A DNA stretch of 64,000 nt. Source: Amycolatopsis oliviviridis (GTDB taxonomy: Bacteria; Actinomycetota; Actinomycetes; Mycobacteriales; Pseudonocardiaceae). Location of the stretch: assembly GCF_014654365.1 (NCBI RefSeq), contig NZ_BNAY01000007.1:248001-312000 (forward strand). The letters are read 5' to 3'. The position numbers were made by a program, and so were the translations under genes. How positions within the stretch are numbered: the stretch's first letter is position 1; each line of letters begins with the position of its first letter. The notes beneath the pieces were generated by a model, which saw only the letters and a list, made by a program, of their open reading frames with translations, had not been told where the DNA came from and did not search any database. Of this stretch, positions 23,335 through 32,334 are shown in pieces.

Positions 23335-24771
23335 ATGTCGAGTCCCGTGTCCTCACCGTCTGGTGTGCTGAGCACGTCGAGGCTTCGTGTCGCTTTCGCC
23401 GTCCTGTTGCTTTCGATGCTGCTCGCGATGCTCGACAGCACCGTCGTCGGCACCGCCATGCCGACGATCGTCGCCGAACTGGGCGGCCTCGACCACTTGT
23501 CGTGGGTCGTCACGGCCTACACCCTGACCACTGCGGCGTCCACCCCGATCTGGGGCAAGCTCGGCGACCTCTACGGGCGCAAGGGCGTCCACCTGAGCGC
23601 GCTGGTGATCTTCACCTTGTCTTCTGTCGCGTGCGGCTTCGCGCAGGACATGGGGCAGCTGATCGCCTTCCGGGCGGTCCAGGGACTCGGTGGCGGCGGG
23701 CTCACCGTCGGCGCCCTGTCTTTGATCGGGGTGCTCGTACCGCCCCGTGAACGCGGTCGATACCAGGGCATGATGGCCGCCTTCATGGCCGTGGGCCAGA
23801 TCGGCGGGCCGCTGTTCGGCGGGATGATCACGACCTTGCTCGGGTGGCGCTGGAACTTCTACCTGAACCTTCCGCTGGGACTGCTCGTGATCGCCGCCAC
23901 CGCGATCGTGCTGGTGGTGCCGCCGGTTCCGCGGCGTGAGGTCCACCTGGACCTGCGCGGTGCCTTCCTGCTGACGGTCGCCGTGACCGGGCTGCTCCTG
24001 CTGACGAGCACCCTCGGCCACACGGGCCCGACCGCCGTGCTCGCCCTGATCACGGCCGGCGCGCTCGTCGCCTTCGTGGTCGTCGAGCGGCGCAGCGCCG
24101 ACCCCGTCCTGCCGCTGAGCATGTTCGCCCGGCGCAACACCCTGATGACCACCGTGATCACCTTCGTGGCCGGTGCGGTCAGCTTCGGCGCGATCACCTT
24201 CATCCCGGTGTTCCAGCAGAATGTCCAAGGCGCGACCGCGTCGGACTCGGGGCTCCTTCTCCTGCCGATGACGCTGGCCGTCGTGGTCGCCTCACAGCTC
24301 GCGGGCCGCCGCAGCAGCCGGACCGGCCGATACCGGGCCTTCCCGATCGCGGGCGCGCTCTTCCTGACCGCCGGCTGTGGCGTGCTCGCCACCCTCCACG
24401 CAGGAAGCCCGGTCTGGATCATCGGCATTGCTCTGGCGCTCGTCGGCTTCGGACTCGGGCTGAGCACGCAGATGGTCATGCTGATCGCGCAGAACTCGGT
24501 GCCTGTCGGCGAGATCGGCGTCGCGACGGCGAACACGACGATGTTCCGCACCATCGGCGGCGCCCTCGGCACTTCGGTGTTCGGGCTACTGCTCACCGCG
24601 GGCGGCGCGTCGGCTCAAGGGCTCGTCACCGGCTTGTCGCATATCTTCGTCGTCGCCGGGATTCTGAGCCTGCTGGCGCTGGCCGCCGCTTGGCGGATCC
24701 GGGAACTCCCGCTCCGCCGGACCACGGGGGAGAGCGAGCAAGCGACGGCTCCGGCGGCAGGTGCCCGGTGA
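23335..24771 (+). CDS. MFS drug exporter, DHA2 (EmrB/QacA) family
   Basis: 478 residues with about 14 hydrophobic helices. The family motif C-like DSTVVGTAMPTIVAEL lies in helix 1, GKLGDLYGRKG (motif A) in the loop between helices 2 and 3, and RAVQGLGGGG in helix 4. It is probably an efflux pump for the pathway product, one of two in the region (the other is at 59841-61430). The ATG lies 14 bases after the cupin-hydrolase stop. The C-terminus is short and hydrophilic. Confidence 0.88.
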   Translation: MSSPVSSPSGVLSTSRLRVAFAVLLLSMLLAMLDSTVVGTAMPTIVAELGGLDHLSWVVTAYTLTTAASTPIWGKLGDLYGRKGVHLSALVIFTLSSVACGFAQDMGQLIAFRAVQGLGGGGLTVGALSLIGVLVPPRERGRYQGMMAAFMAVGQIGGPLFGGMITTLLGWRWNFYLNLPLGLLVIAATAIVLVVPPVPRREVHLDLRGAFLLTVAVTGLLLLTSTLGHTGPTAVLALITAGALVAFVVVERRSADPVLPLSMFARRNTLMTTVITFVAGAVSFGAITFIPVFQQNVQGATASDSGLLLLPMTLAVVVASQLAGRRSSRTGRYRAFPIAGALFLTAGCGVLATLHAGSPVWIIGIALALVGFGLGLSTQMVMLIAQNSVPVGEIGVATANTTMFRTIGGALGTSVFGLLLTAGGASAQGLVTGLSHIFVVAGILSLLALAAAWRIRELPLRRTTGESEQATAPAAGAR

Positions 24772-24796
24772 CCTGCGAAGGAGGTGGCCAGCCGCT

Positions 24797-25768
24797 ATGA
24801 GGCCACCGCGGGTAGTGGGAAAGAGCGACCTGACCGTTTCGCCTCTCGGTCTGGGTACCTCGACATGGGGCACGAAGACCGAATACGACGACGCCGTCGC
24901 CCAGATGGGGGCCTATCTGGACGCGGGCGGAAACCTCGTGGACACGGCCGATGTGTACGGTGCGGGTCGCGCCGAGGAGAGCATCGGGCAGATGCTCGCC
25001 GACGGACTGCCGCGCGACTCCCTCGTTCTCGCGACGAAGTCCGCGGCCGTGATCGTCGAAGGAAGACCGTCCGCGGACGCGTCCCGCGACCATCTGCTCG
25101 CCGCCCTGGACGCGTCGCTCATCCGGTTGCGTACCGACCATGTCGACCTGTGGCAGTTGCACGCCTGGGATCGCCGCGTCCCGATCGAAGAGACACTCGA
25201 CGCTGTCGACACGGCGATCGCCTCGGGCAAAGTGCGTCATGCCGGCGTGTGCAACTACGCGGGCTGGCATACCGCGACCGTGGCGGTCCATCAGTCCGTC
25301 AAGGACGGTCCGCCGCTCGTCAGCACACAGGTCGAATACTCGCTTGTCGAGCGTGGAATCGAACGGGAAGTGGTGCCCGCGGCCGAGAACCACGGCTTGG
25401 GGATCTTTCCGTGGGCTCCCTTGGGGCGAGGTGTGCTGAGCGGGAAGTACCGCGACGGCGTGCCGGAAAAGCGGGCCGCGGGCCGCTTCTTCAAGTGGTA
25501 CGTGGGGAGGCACCTCAACGATCGCGCCGCCGGGATCGTCGAGACCGTGGCGTCGGTCGCCGGTGAACTCGGTGTCATGCCGGTCGAGGTCTCGCTCGCG
25601 TGGGTCCGTGACCGTCCCGGTGTGGTGGCTCCGCTGGTCGGCGCCAGGACCGTCGGGCAACTGAGGGAGTCGCTCGCCGCCGCGGATCTCTGTCTGGCCG
25701 AAGAGCATCGCCGTCGACTCGACGACGTTTCGAGGCCGTATGTCGGTTATCCGGAAACAAGTATCTGA
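24797..25768 (+). CDS. Aldo/keto reductase
   Basis: 323 residues with a TIM-barrel aldo/keto reductase pattern: GLGTSTWG near the start, the catalytic Asp and Tyr in DTADVYGAG, Lys in VLATKSA and His in LWQLHAWD. An NADPH-binding ending follows (GARTVGQLRESLAAADL). It probably reduces a carbonyl on the pathway intermediate or removes a toxic aldehyde; an aldehyde is expected from the LuxC-type reductase encoded at 45201. The start is ATG 24797 with GGAGGTGG upstream. It lies 25 bases after the exporter and 20 before the P450 start. Confidence 0.87.
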   Translation: MRPPRVVGKSDLTVSPLGLGTSTWGTKTEYDDAVAQMGAYLDAGGNLVDTADVYGAGRAEESIGQMLADGLPRDSLVLATKSAAVIVEGRPSADASRDHLLAALDASLIRLRTDHVDLWQLHAWDRRVPIEETLDAVDTAIASGKVRHAGVCNYAGWHTATVAVHQSVKDGPPLVSTQVEYSLVERGIEREVVPAAENHGLGIFPWAPLGRGVLSGKYRDGVPEKRAAGRFFKWYVGRHLNDRAAGIVETVASVAGELGVMPVEVSLAWVRDRPGVVAPLVGARTVGQLRESLAAADLCLAEEHRRRLDDVSRPYVGYPETSI

Positions 25769-25788
25769 GCAGAGGGGTGCGTGAACCC

Positions 25789-26997
25789 ATGACGGCGCAT
25801 CGGCGACCCGAGTATCTGAGCACGTCGCGCTACACCGCTGATCCCTACGGGGTGCTCCGTGACGTGTGTGACAAGGCACCGGCCGCGCAGGTCGAGGTCA
25901 ACGGCTTCCGGATGTGGGCCGTCACCGGATACGACGACATCCGGAAGATCTTGGCGAATCCCGGGATGTGCAAGGACATCGTCGAGCATCGCAAGAAGGT
26001 CGTCCCGCGGTCCATCATCCGGCCCGAGTACAGCGCCAAGCTCGCTTCGGAATCACGGCGCAGCCTGCTCGATCGTGACGGTCCCGATCACCGCAGGCTG
26101 CGGAGCCAGCTGACCGGTGAGTTCAGCGCGACGCGGTTGGCCGGGCTGCGGCCGTCGATTGAAAGCACGACCGCAGCCCTGCTCGACCGCTTCGATCCAG
26201 GTGAAGAGACCGACCTGATCGCGGACTACGCGCTGCCGCTGGCCACCACGGTGCTGGCCGACCTGCTCGGCCTTCCCGAAACCGAACGTGGGGGATTCCC
26301 GCACTGGCAGATGTCCATGCTGACCGGGGAAAGCGTTTCGGAAGTGGAGGACGGGGCGAACCGGCTGCACCAGCTCGCCTTGCGCATGATCGCGCTGAAA
26401 CGGCGGGAGCCGGGCGACGACCTGCTGACCCGATTGCTGCGGATCCACGACGAAGGCGGATTGGATGCCGACGAACTGGCTTCCACTTACGTGGTGCTGT
26501 TCATCGGTGGCTCGGAGCCCGCGACCGCGATCGGCACCGGGCTCGCCTTGCTGCTCGATCGCCCGGAGGTCGTCGAGCGGCTGCTGGCTTCGCCCGAACT
26601 GTTCAAGGACGCCGTCGAGGAGATCGTGCGCTACGAATCCCCGTTCAAAGTGCTGCCGCCGAGGTTCAGTGACGAACCGACGGTCCTCGACGGCGTGACG
26701 ATCCCGGCGGGTGAGCTGATCTTGACCGCGCCCAGCGCGGCGAATCGCGATCCGGACCGCTTCGACGATCCCGATACCTTCGACATCGATCGGGACACTC
26801 GCGGGCATCTGGGGTTCGGGCACGGCCCGCACCGGTGCCTGGGAGCCGAACTGGGTCGCTTGGAGACCGAGATCGCGCTGCGCGCGTTCTTGACGCGATT
26901 CCCCAGGACCCGGCCGACCGGACCGCTGAGTGAACTCGCTTGGCGGCCGGGCTCTTTTATGCGCCGTCTCCACAGCTTGCCCGTGGTCCTCGGCTGA
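25789..26997 (+). CDS. Cytochrome P450 with Pro in place of the I-helix threonine
   Basis: 402 residues, a soluble bacterial class P450. The haem-binding loop is FGHGPHRCLGAELGR, and the K-helix E-x-x-R is in EEIVRY. In the I helix the sequence reads FIGGSEPATA: the acid is kept but the usual oxygen-activating threonine is proline, as in some biosynthetic P450s that couple radicals or use alternative proton routes. ATG 25789 is preferred over GTG 25777, which sits directly on the AGAGGGG site. A hairpin at 27048-27082 probably ends this transcript. No ferredoxin gene is nearby. Confidence 0.88.
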   Translation: MTAHRRPEYLSTSRYTADPYGVLRDVCDKAPAAQVEVNGFRMWAVTGYDDIRKILANPGMCKDIVEHRKKVVPRSIIRPEYSAKLASESRRSLLDRDGPDHRRLRSQLTGEFSATRLAGLRPSIESTTAALLDRFDPGEETDLIADYALPLATTVLADLLGLPETERGGFPHWQMSMLTGESVSEVEDGANRLHQLALRMIALKRREPGDDLLTRLLRIHDEGGLDADELASTYVVLFIGGSEPATAIGTGLALLLDRPEVVERLLASPELFKDAVEEIVRYESPFKVLPPRFSDEPTVLDGVTIPAGELILTAPSAANRDPDRFDDPDTFDIDRDTRGHLGFGHGPHRCLGAELGRLETEIALRAFLTRFPRTRPTGPLSELAWRPGSFMRRLHSLPVVLG

Positions 26998-27047
26998 TCC
27001 GTCGCCTGAATCAAGATCACCCGAAAGGGTGGTTCTTGGGTGGTGGA

Positions 27048-27082
27048 ATCCGACCTCGGCGGGGTCCTGGCCGAGGTCGGAT
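27048..27082. terminator. Hairpin after the P450 gene
   Basis: A perfect 13-bp stem (ATCCGACCTCGGC, 27048-27060, with its complement at 27070-27082) around a 9-base loop, 51 bases after the P450 stop. It lacks a T-run, as is common in GC-rich actinobacteria. The rest of 26998-27295 shows no gene and presumably carries the promoter of the following regulator. Confidence 0.6.
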
Positions 27083-27295
27083 CCGCTTTGCCGACAGACC
27101 TCACCGGTCAACGGGATGGGGGACAAGATCCGTGGCGACACCGATTTTCGTGGAAAATGACGGCCCGCCGCCGCGCGGGGAACGGAATCCGGTACTTCTG
27201 GGCAGAGGTTCGGGACAACGGGGCATTCCTGTCGTGTCGGCTTTAGTCTCTTCGTGACGCGACCGTCCGACGATTCCTGTGGGAAGGGGTGCGCC

Positions 27296-28705
27296 ATGAG
27301 CGATGCCGACGGAGCGGACCAAGCGGAGGCGGCTCTCCGCGCTCTGGAGAACGCGAGAGTGGAACGCGAGCGGCTCGGCGAACTGGGCCGGTGGAGCGAG
27401 GCGGACGAAGTCGCCCTCAGCACTTTGCGTGACGTGCTTTCCGTCGCCTCGCCCGACATCATCGGTCCGGATCTCGGCGGTCTGGTCTATGTCGCGGGAA
27501 GTCCTAGGAAGGGTTCCCATGCCCGTGCGCGGCACGGGGTCCCGGTCCCGGCCGAGCGACTCACCGCGACCTGCGCGATGCTGCTGGCGAATCGCGGCCG
27601 AGACCCGGAAAGCGTGGTCGAAATGGCCACGAAGGCCCTGGCGTCGTTCAACTGGCGCGACGTGGGCACGCTTTGGTATTCCGTCCTCTCGCTCGCGTAC
27701 GCCGACGAGGGGGAAGCCGCCCGGCGCTTCCTCGATCACGCGATGGCCCGTTCGGGATGGGCGGCGTCGACCGCGATCCCGGCCCTTCGCGCCCGCGTCG
27801 CGGGTCTCGGCGGAGCCCCGGCGACCGCCGTCCAGATCCTTGAAGACCTGGTGGCGCCCGGCTCCCAAGACCAGTTCACGGAAGTGGCGGTGGCCTGGTC
27901 GGTGGAAGCGCTGGTGGATCTCGGCGACCTCGATCGCGCCGACGACCTCCTGCGCAAGCATGGGTTCAACCACAGTCTGGACCGCGTGACCGACACCGCC
28001 GAGGTCCTCGCGGCACGGGGCGCGCTGCACCATGCCGCCGGTCGCACACAGCTGGCCTATGAGGACTTCACCGCCTGCGGCCGGGAACTCGCGCGCTGGG
28101 GTGTGGTGAACCCCGCGATCATCCCTTGGCGTTCCCAAGCGGCGTTGTGCGCCGCCGCGATGGGCCGGGAAGCACTCGCTCTTTCCCTGACCCAGGAGGA
28201 ACTCGCCCACGCGCGACGATGGGGCACGCCGCGGGCGATCGGCACTGCCCTGCGTGCCGCTTCCCTCGTGTCCATGGGTGATCAACGCCTCGCGGGGATG
28301 CGGGAAGCTGTCGGACTCCTCGCCCGCAGTGGTGCGAAGGGCACGCTGATCCGCGCTCAGTACGAACTCGGTGTCCGGTCGATTTTGGAAGGACAGCACG
28401 AAGACGGGTGTGCCGCGTTGCGGGACGCCCGGGAAACGGCGGGTTCGGTCGGCAACCAGGTGTGGACGGGCCGGGTGGACGACGCGCTGGGACATTGGGC
28501 GGGGATCGCCGAGCAGGACCGTAGGCTGACCCCCCAAGAACGCAAGATCGCCAACCTCGCCCGGGCGGGGCTGAGCAACAAGGAGATCGCCGGCCGGGCC
28601 GGCGTGTCCAGCTCCACAGTGGAATTCCACCTCTCGAACGTCTATCGCAAGCTCGAGGTCTCCGGACGGAGCGGGTTGCGTTCGATCATGGTGGCCGTGC
28701 TCTGA
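27296..28705 (+). CDS. LuxR-family regulator without sensor ATPase (paralogue A)
   Basis: 469 residues. A helical, TPR-like body (about 1-395) has repeated helix pairs such as EVLAARGALHHAAGRTQLAYEDF. The C-terminal LuxR helix-turn-helix (about 400-465) has RLTPQERKIANLARAGLSNKEIA, with SSSTVEFHLSNVYRKL. The whole looks like the last half of a large LAL regulator without its ATP-binding domain. It is clearly related to the gene at 41061-42479 (shared LGRWSEADE, GPDLGGL-YVAGSPR, WGTP--IG-ALRA). ATG 27296 has GGAAGGGG. The 3' end overlaps the convergent ligase gene by 64 bases. It is a likely cluster activator. Confidence 0.83.
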   Translation: MSDADGADQAEAALRALENARVERERLGELGRWSEADEVALSTLRDVLSVASPDIIGPDLGGLVYVAGSPRKGSHARARHGVPVPAERLTATCAMLLANRGRDPESVVEMATKALASFNWRDVGTLWYSVLSLAYADEGEAARRFLDHAMARSGWAASTAIPALRARVAGLGGAPATAVQILEDLVAPGSQDQFTEVAVAWSVEALVDLGDLDRADDLLRKHGFNHSLDRVTDTAEVLAARGALHHAAGRTQLAYEDFTACGRELARWGVVNPAIIPWRSQAALCAAAMGREALALSLTQEELAHARRWGTPRAIGTALRAASLVSMGDQRLAGMREAVGLLARSGAKGTLIRAQYELGVRSILEGQHEDGCAALRDARETAGSVGNQVWTGRVDDALGHWAGIAEQDRRLTPQERKIANLARAGLSNKEIAGRAGVSSSTVEFHLSNVYRKLEVSGRSGLRSIMVAVL

Positions 28706-30804
28706 CGTGCCGAGGGTGACTCCTGCTCGTTGGTGGAGTCCTTCGCCGGACGCAGGCAGTGACCCGGCCTGTGATCGGCCGCTCCGGTGGCTAGGGCGAT
28801 GATCGCCTGCCGTGTCTCCCTGTCGCGGAACGCCTCCGGCCGGCCGAGGTCCAAGCCGACGACGCAGGCGCCGGTGTCCGCGGCTTCGAGCGCCAGGCGC
28901 TCGACGAAGTGACGATGGGCCTCATCCTCACCGGCCACGCTCAGCAGCGTGATCAGCCGTCCGTGTCCAGCGGTCGACGCGCCGAGAAGCGGATGGAGCA
29001 AGGCCAGGTCTCGCCGGCGGTTCCCGGACGTGAAAGACCAGGCGTCCACCACCACGTCGATCCCGCCCAGTTCGCGAAGCGCCGAGGCGGCGACCTGCGT
29101 TCCCGCCCCGGGTGCGGTGAGGTCGACATCCGAGACCGACGACTTTCCGCGCGTGGTCCCGAAGACGTCGAGACCGGGCGATTCGGCGCGGAGCGCGTTT
29201 CCCACGACGAGAACGGACATTCCCGCAGTGGTGAATTCCGTTGTCAAAGCTGATCCCGCTTCGGGCAGCCCACTGAGCAGGACCACACGAAGTGCCGGTG
29301 GCGCCGTCGGCTTGCCTGTCGACGAGCGTGGGATCTCGTGGACGCGTTCGAGCAGCCGGACTCGCTTGTGCGGTGTCACGCGTCCCGCGACGTGGCCGAA
29401 CAGATCGGAGAGTGGCACGTCCCGGGGCATGACGACGTACGCCTTCGGCACTTCGCCCGCGAGTTCGTCGGGCTCTCCCGTCACGATGACGTCGCTCACC
29501 GCCGGATGATCGAGCAGGATCGCCTCGAGTTCGGCTGGGGCTACCTGGTGCCCCTTGTATTTGATGAGCGTCTTGAGCCTGCCGACGATGCGCAGGAAAC
29601 CGTCCTCGTCCCTGACAGCCAGATCACCGGTGTGGAACCAGCCGTCGAGACCGCGCACCGGCGGTGCCGAGGATTCGAGGTAGCCAGGGGTGATCTGGGG
29701 GCCGCTCAGCAGCAGTTCTCCGGGCTTCCCGGGGGCGGCGTCCTCTCCGGTCTCCGGATCGATGAACCGCGCCGTGGTTCCGGGAAGGATCTGTCCCACC
29801 GTTCCCTTCGGACCCGGGCGACCGTCGGGTGGGAAGGAGACGCATCCCGCTTCCGTCATGCCGAAGCCTTGGACGAGTGGCTTGCCCAGCTTGGCGACGC
29901 ACCCGTCCGCCGCGGCCGGGGCCAGCGGACCACCGCCGGAGACGACGAGCCGGAGGGCCGGCAGTCCGGGAACGTCCGGCAGGGCCGCGATCCCGGTGAT
30001 CACACTGGGCACGAGATAGGCGACCGACACCTTTTCGCTCGCCATCATCCGCAGGAAGCCGTCGAGCGCGAAGCGGGTCGAGCCGATCACCAGCGTTCCC
30101 CCGGCGCGCAACACCGGGTTCATCGCCATCTGCATGCCGTAGATATGCCGCAGCGGTCCCGCGCAGGTGACCGAGTCCTCCAGGCCGAGACGATGCTTCG
30201 TCTCGACCTGGTCCAGACCCGCCGTGAGGTTGCGATGGGTGATCCGCACCTTCTTCGGTTTGCCCGACGTGCCGCTGGAGGACATCAGGACGGCCGTCCG
30301 GTCGCCTCCGGGCGGTGGCCCGCCCGGCTGCGCACCGTCCACAGTGGAAGGCGTGGTCACCGCGTCCCAGGAGCGACCGGCGCCCGATTCCGGAAGGTCA
30401 CCGATGTACACACATCCTTGGGGAAAAGACGGTGGCGCCGCCCAGAGCGCGGTGTCCACGATCAGGGAGCGTGCCCGACAGGTGGCTATGTCCTCCAGCC
30501 AGTCCCGCCGTGTGGCCCGCGGATCGAGAGGGAGCACCACGCCGCCGGCGGCGAGGACGCCGTAGTAGGAGATGACGAACTCCACGCTGTTCTCCGTCAG
30601 GACAGCCACTACGTCGTCCTGACGGAGACCGGAGGCATGGAGCCGCCCGGCCAGCGCGAAGATCGCGGATTTCAGCGCCGCGTAGCCGAATCGCCGGATC
30701 TCCGGACCTGAACAGTCGACGACGGCGAGACCGTCGTCGATGGATTCCTGCCCGAACACGTGGCTGACGACGTCCTTGGAGGACCCGTTCTCGGCACTCG
30801 ACAT
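28642..30804 (-). CDS. Aryl-acid AMP/CoA ligase fused to a degenerate SDR-like domain
   Basis: 720 residues. The adenylating domain (about 1-515) has the P-loop SSSGTSGKPKK, QGFGMTEAG, GWFHTGDLA, RLKTLIKYKGHQV and the C-terminal lysine in RSSTGKP; it resembles 4-coumarate:CoA ligase. A Rossmann-like tail (about 522-680) begins VVLLSGLPEAG and has LLSVAGEDEAHRHF where an SDR has its Ser-Tyr-Lys active site, but the tyrosine is missing, so it is probably not a working reductase. With the ammonia-lyase 9 bases upstream it would activate a cinnamic-type acid. The ATG at 30804 has GAGGGAG. The last 30 residues are low-complexity and overlap the convergent LuxR gene. Confidence 0.8.
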   Translation of the reverse strand: MSSAENGSSKDVVSHVFGQESIDDGLAVVDCSGPEIRRFGYAALKSAIFALAGRLHASGLRQDDVVAVLTENSVEFVISYYGVLAAGGVVLPLDPRATRRDWLEDIATCRARSLIVDTALWAAPPSFPQGCVYIGDLPESGAGRSWDAVTTPSTVDGAQPGGPPPGGDRTAVLMSSSGTSGKPKKVRITHRNLTAGLDQVETKHRLGLEDSVTCAGPLRHIYGMQMAMNPVLRAGGTLVIGSTRFALDGFLRMMASEKVSVAYLVPSVITGIAALPDVPGLPALRLVVSGGGPLAPAAADGCVAKLGKPLVQGFGMTEAGCVSFPPDGRPGPKGTVGQILPGTTARFIDPETGEDAAPGKPGELLLSGPQITPGYLESSAPPVRGLDGWFHTGDLAVRDEDGFLRIVGRLKTLIKYKGHQVAPAELEAILLDHPAVSDVIVTGEPDELAGEVPKAYVVMPRDVPLSDLFGHVAGRVTPHKRVRLLERVHEIPRSSTGKPTAPPALRVVLLSGLPEAGSALTTEFTTAGMSVLVVGNALRAESPGLDVFGTTRGKSSVSDVDLTAPGAGTQVAASALRELGGIDVVVDAWSFTSGNRRRDLALLHPLLGASTAGHGRLITLLSVAGEDEAHRHFVERLALEAADTGACVVGLDLGRPEAFRDRETRQAIIALATGAADHRPGHCLRPAKDSTNEQESPSARQSTATMIERNPLRPETSSLR

Positions 30805-30813
30805 CGAACTCCC

Positions 30814-32334
30814 TCAATTATCCGCGGTCTTCGGGTCCTGGCGGGTGACGAACCGGTCGAGCACGTCGGCCGCCGCGCGGACGTCGGCGTCCAAGGGCCG
30901 GTCGGTGACGATGGGGGGCACGACGTCGGCGAGCGCGTCCAGCAGCACCGCGCACCTGCGCGCCTTCGGCCTGTCCTGCCTGAGGTACGCCGCCTGCCGC
31001 AGGCCGACGGCGAGGCTGCCGTGCAGCACCCGCAGGCAGCGAGCCTGCTCCAGCGCGGTCAAGGCCGCCTGGGTGCCGAACGGCACCACGTCCTGGTTGT
31101 GGAGATTGGTCGGGATGCTCTGGATGCTGGCCGGGACGCAGGCGCGCCGCATCGACGCCACGACGGCCGTCGTCACCAGCTGCACTCCCTGGACGGCGTG
31201 CGTCACACCCGGATCAGGGGACAGCATCGGCGGCAATCCGCTGCTGCGGACGGGATCGACCAGCAGATCCAGTTGCCGCTCGGCGAGATTCCCCATCTGC
31301 GTGGCGATGATCGACAGCATGTCGGAGGCGAACGCGGTCGGCTGACCGAAGAAGTTGCCGCCGTGGGCGGTCAGGTTCTCGTCGGGGAAGAACAGCGGAT
31401 TGTCGCTGACCCCGTTCAGATCGCGTTCGATCACGCCGCCCGCCCAGTCCAGCGCGGACCGCGCGGCGCCCAGAAGCTGGGGAACGCACCGAACGCTGTA
31501 CGGCTCCTGCAAGGGGCGATCCCCGGAAGCGACGCTGCCGGCAAGGTGGTCTCGAAGCCGTTCGCCCACCTCCGCGGTCTCCGGGTGGCCGAAGGCACGC
31601 AGCAAGGACGGACCCAGGAAATCGCTACCGGCTCCGAGGACATCGGTGAGCAGCGCGCTCAGCACGATCGCGGACTCGAACGATCGTCGCAGGATGGCCA
31701 CGGTGAGACCGCCGGCGGCGCTGGTGACCGATGTGCCGTTGACCATCGAGAGCGCGTCCCGCCCGGTGAACACCAGCGGTCGCAGCCCGATCCTCGCCAG
31801 CGCCGTCGCCGCGGGCAGCCGCTCGCCACCGAGCCACGCTTCACCCACACCGCGCAGGCTCTGCGCGACATACGCGAGCGGTACGAGGTCTCCGCTCGCC
31901 CCGACCGAGCCGAGCGAGGGCACGACCGGGGTGAAGTCCGTCTCCAGTACCGCGCCAAGCATTTCCAAGGCGGTGGGTGAGATGCCGGACAGGCCTCGCG
32001 CCAGGGACCACGTCCGCATGAGCATGGTCGCGCGGACCACTTCCGGCGGAAGTTCAGGCCCTTGCCCGGCCGTCAGATGCTGCAGCGCGTTGTCGCACTG
32101 GGCCTCCTGACTGTCTCGGCCGCCGAAGGTGACGAGCGGACCGAACCCGGTCGTGGCGCCGTAGACCGGGCGCCCGTCGGTCAGGCATTCGGACACGAAC
32201 CCGTGCCCCCGGCGCACCCGGCTCTCGACATCGTCCGCGAGCACGACCTTGAGTGGTCCGGCGGCTTTCTCCAGCATGTCCACGGTGAGGGCTTCGGCCG
32301 GGTTCAGCACGGTTTCCACGGAGACCGGGATCAT
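30814..32334 (-). CDS. MIO-type aromatic amino acid ammonia-lyase (tyrosine-preferring) or aminomutase
   Basis: 506 residues. The MIO prosthetic group forms from Ala146-Ser147-Gly148 in GSVGASGDLVPLAY. The catalytic Tyr is in YGATTGFG. Residues His86-Leu87 (in NALQHLTAG) occupy the selectivity position that is His-Leu in bacterial tyrosine ammonia-lyases and Phe-Leu in phenylalanine lyases, so tyrosine or a ring-substituted tyrosine is the likely substrate. The product would be a hydroxycinnamic acid; a beta-amino acid (aminomutase reaction) cannot be excluded. The start overlaps the methyltransferase stop (ATGA), and upstream genes can hydroxylate and methylate tyrosine first. Confidence 0.85.
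   Translation of the reverse strand: MIPVSVETVLNPAEALTVDMLEKAAGPLKVVLADDVESRVRRGHGFVSECLTDGRPVYGATTGFGPLVTFGGRDSQEAQCDNALQHLTAGQGPELPPEVVRATMLMRTWSLARGLSGISPTALEMLGAVLETDFTPVVPSLGSVGASGDLVPLAYVAQSLRGVGEAWLGGERLPAATALARIGLRPLVFTGRDALSMVNGTSVTSAAGGLTVAILRRSFESAIVLSALLTDVLGAGSDFLGPSLLRAFGHPETAEVGERLRDHLAGSVASGDRPLQEPYSVRCVPQLLGAARSALDWAGGVIERDLNGVSDNPLFFPDENLTAHGGNFFGQPTAFASDMLSIIATQMGNLAERQLDLLVDPVRSSGLPPMLSPDPGVTHAVQGVQLVTTAVVASMRRACVPASIQSIPTNLHNQDVVPFGTQAALTALEQARCLRVLHGSLAVGLRQAAYLRQDRPKARRCAVLLDALADVVPPIVTDRPLDADVRAAADVLDRFVTRQDPKTADN

Noticed and set aside
29338..30711. Plus-strand open frame of about 450 codons opposite the ligase gene
   Set aside because: It is antisense to a gene with intact adenylation motifs and shows no recognisable domain or ribosome site.
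30814..32334. Histidine ammonia-lyase of the histidine degradation pathway
   Set aside because: The selectivity position is His-Leu as in tyrosine lyases, and the neighbours are aromatic tailoring genes; no urocanase or other hut gene is nearby.
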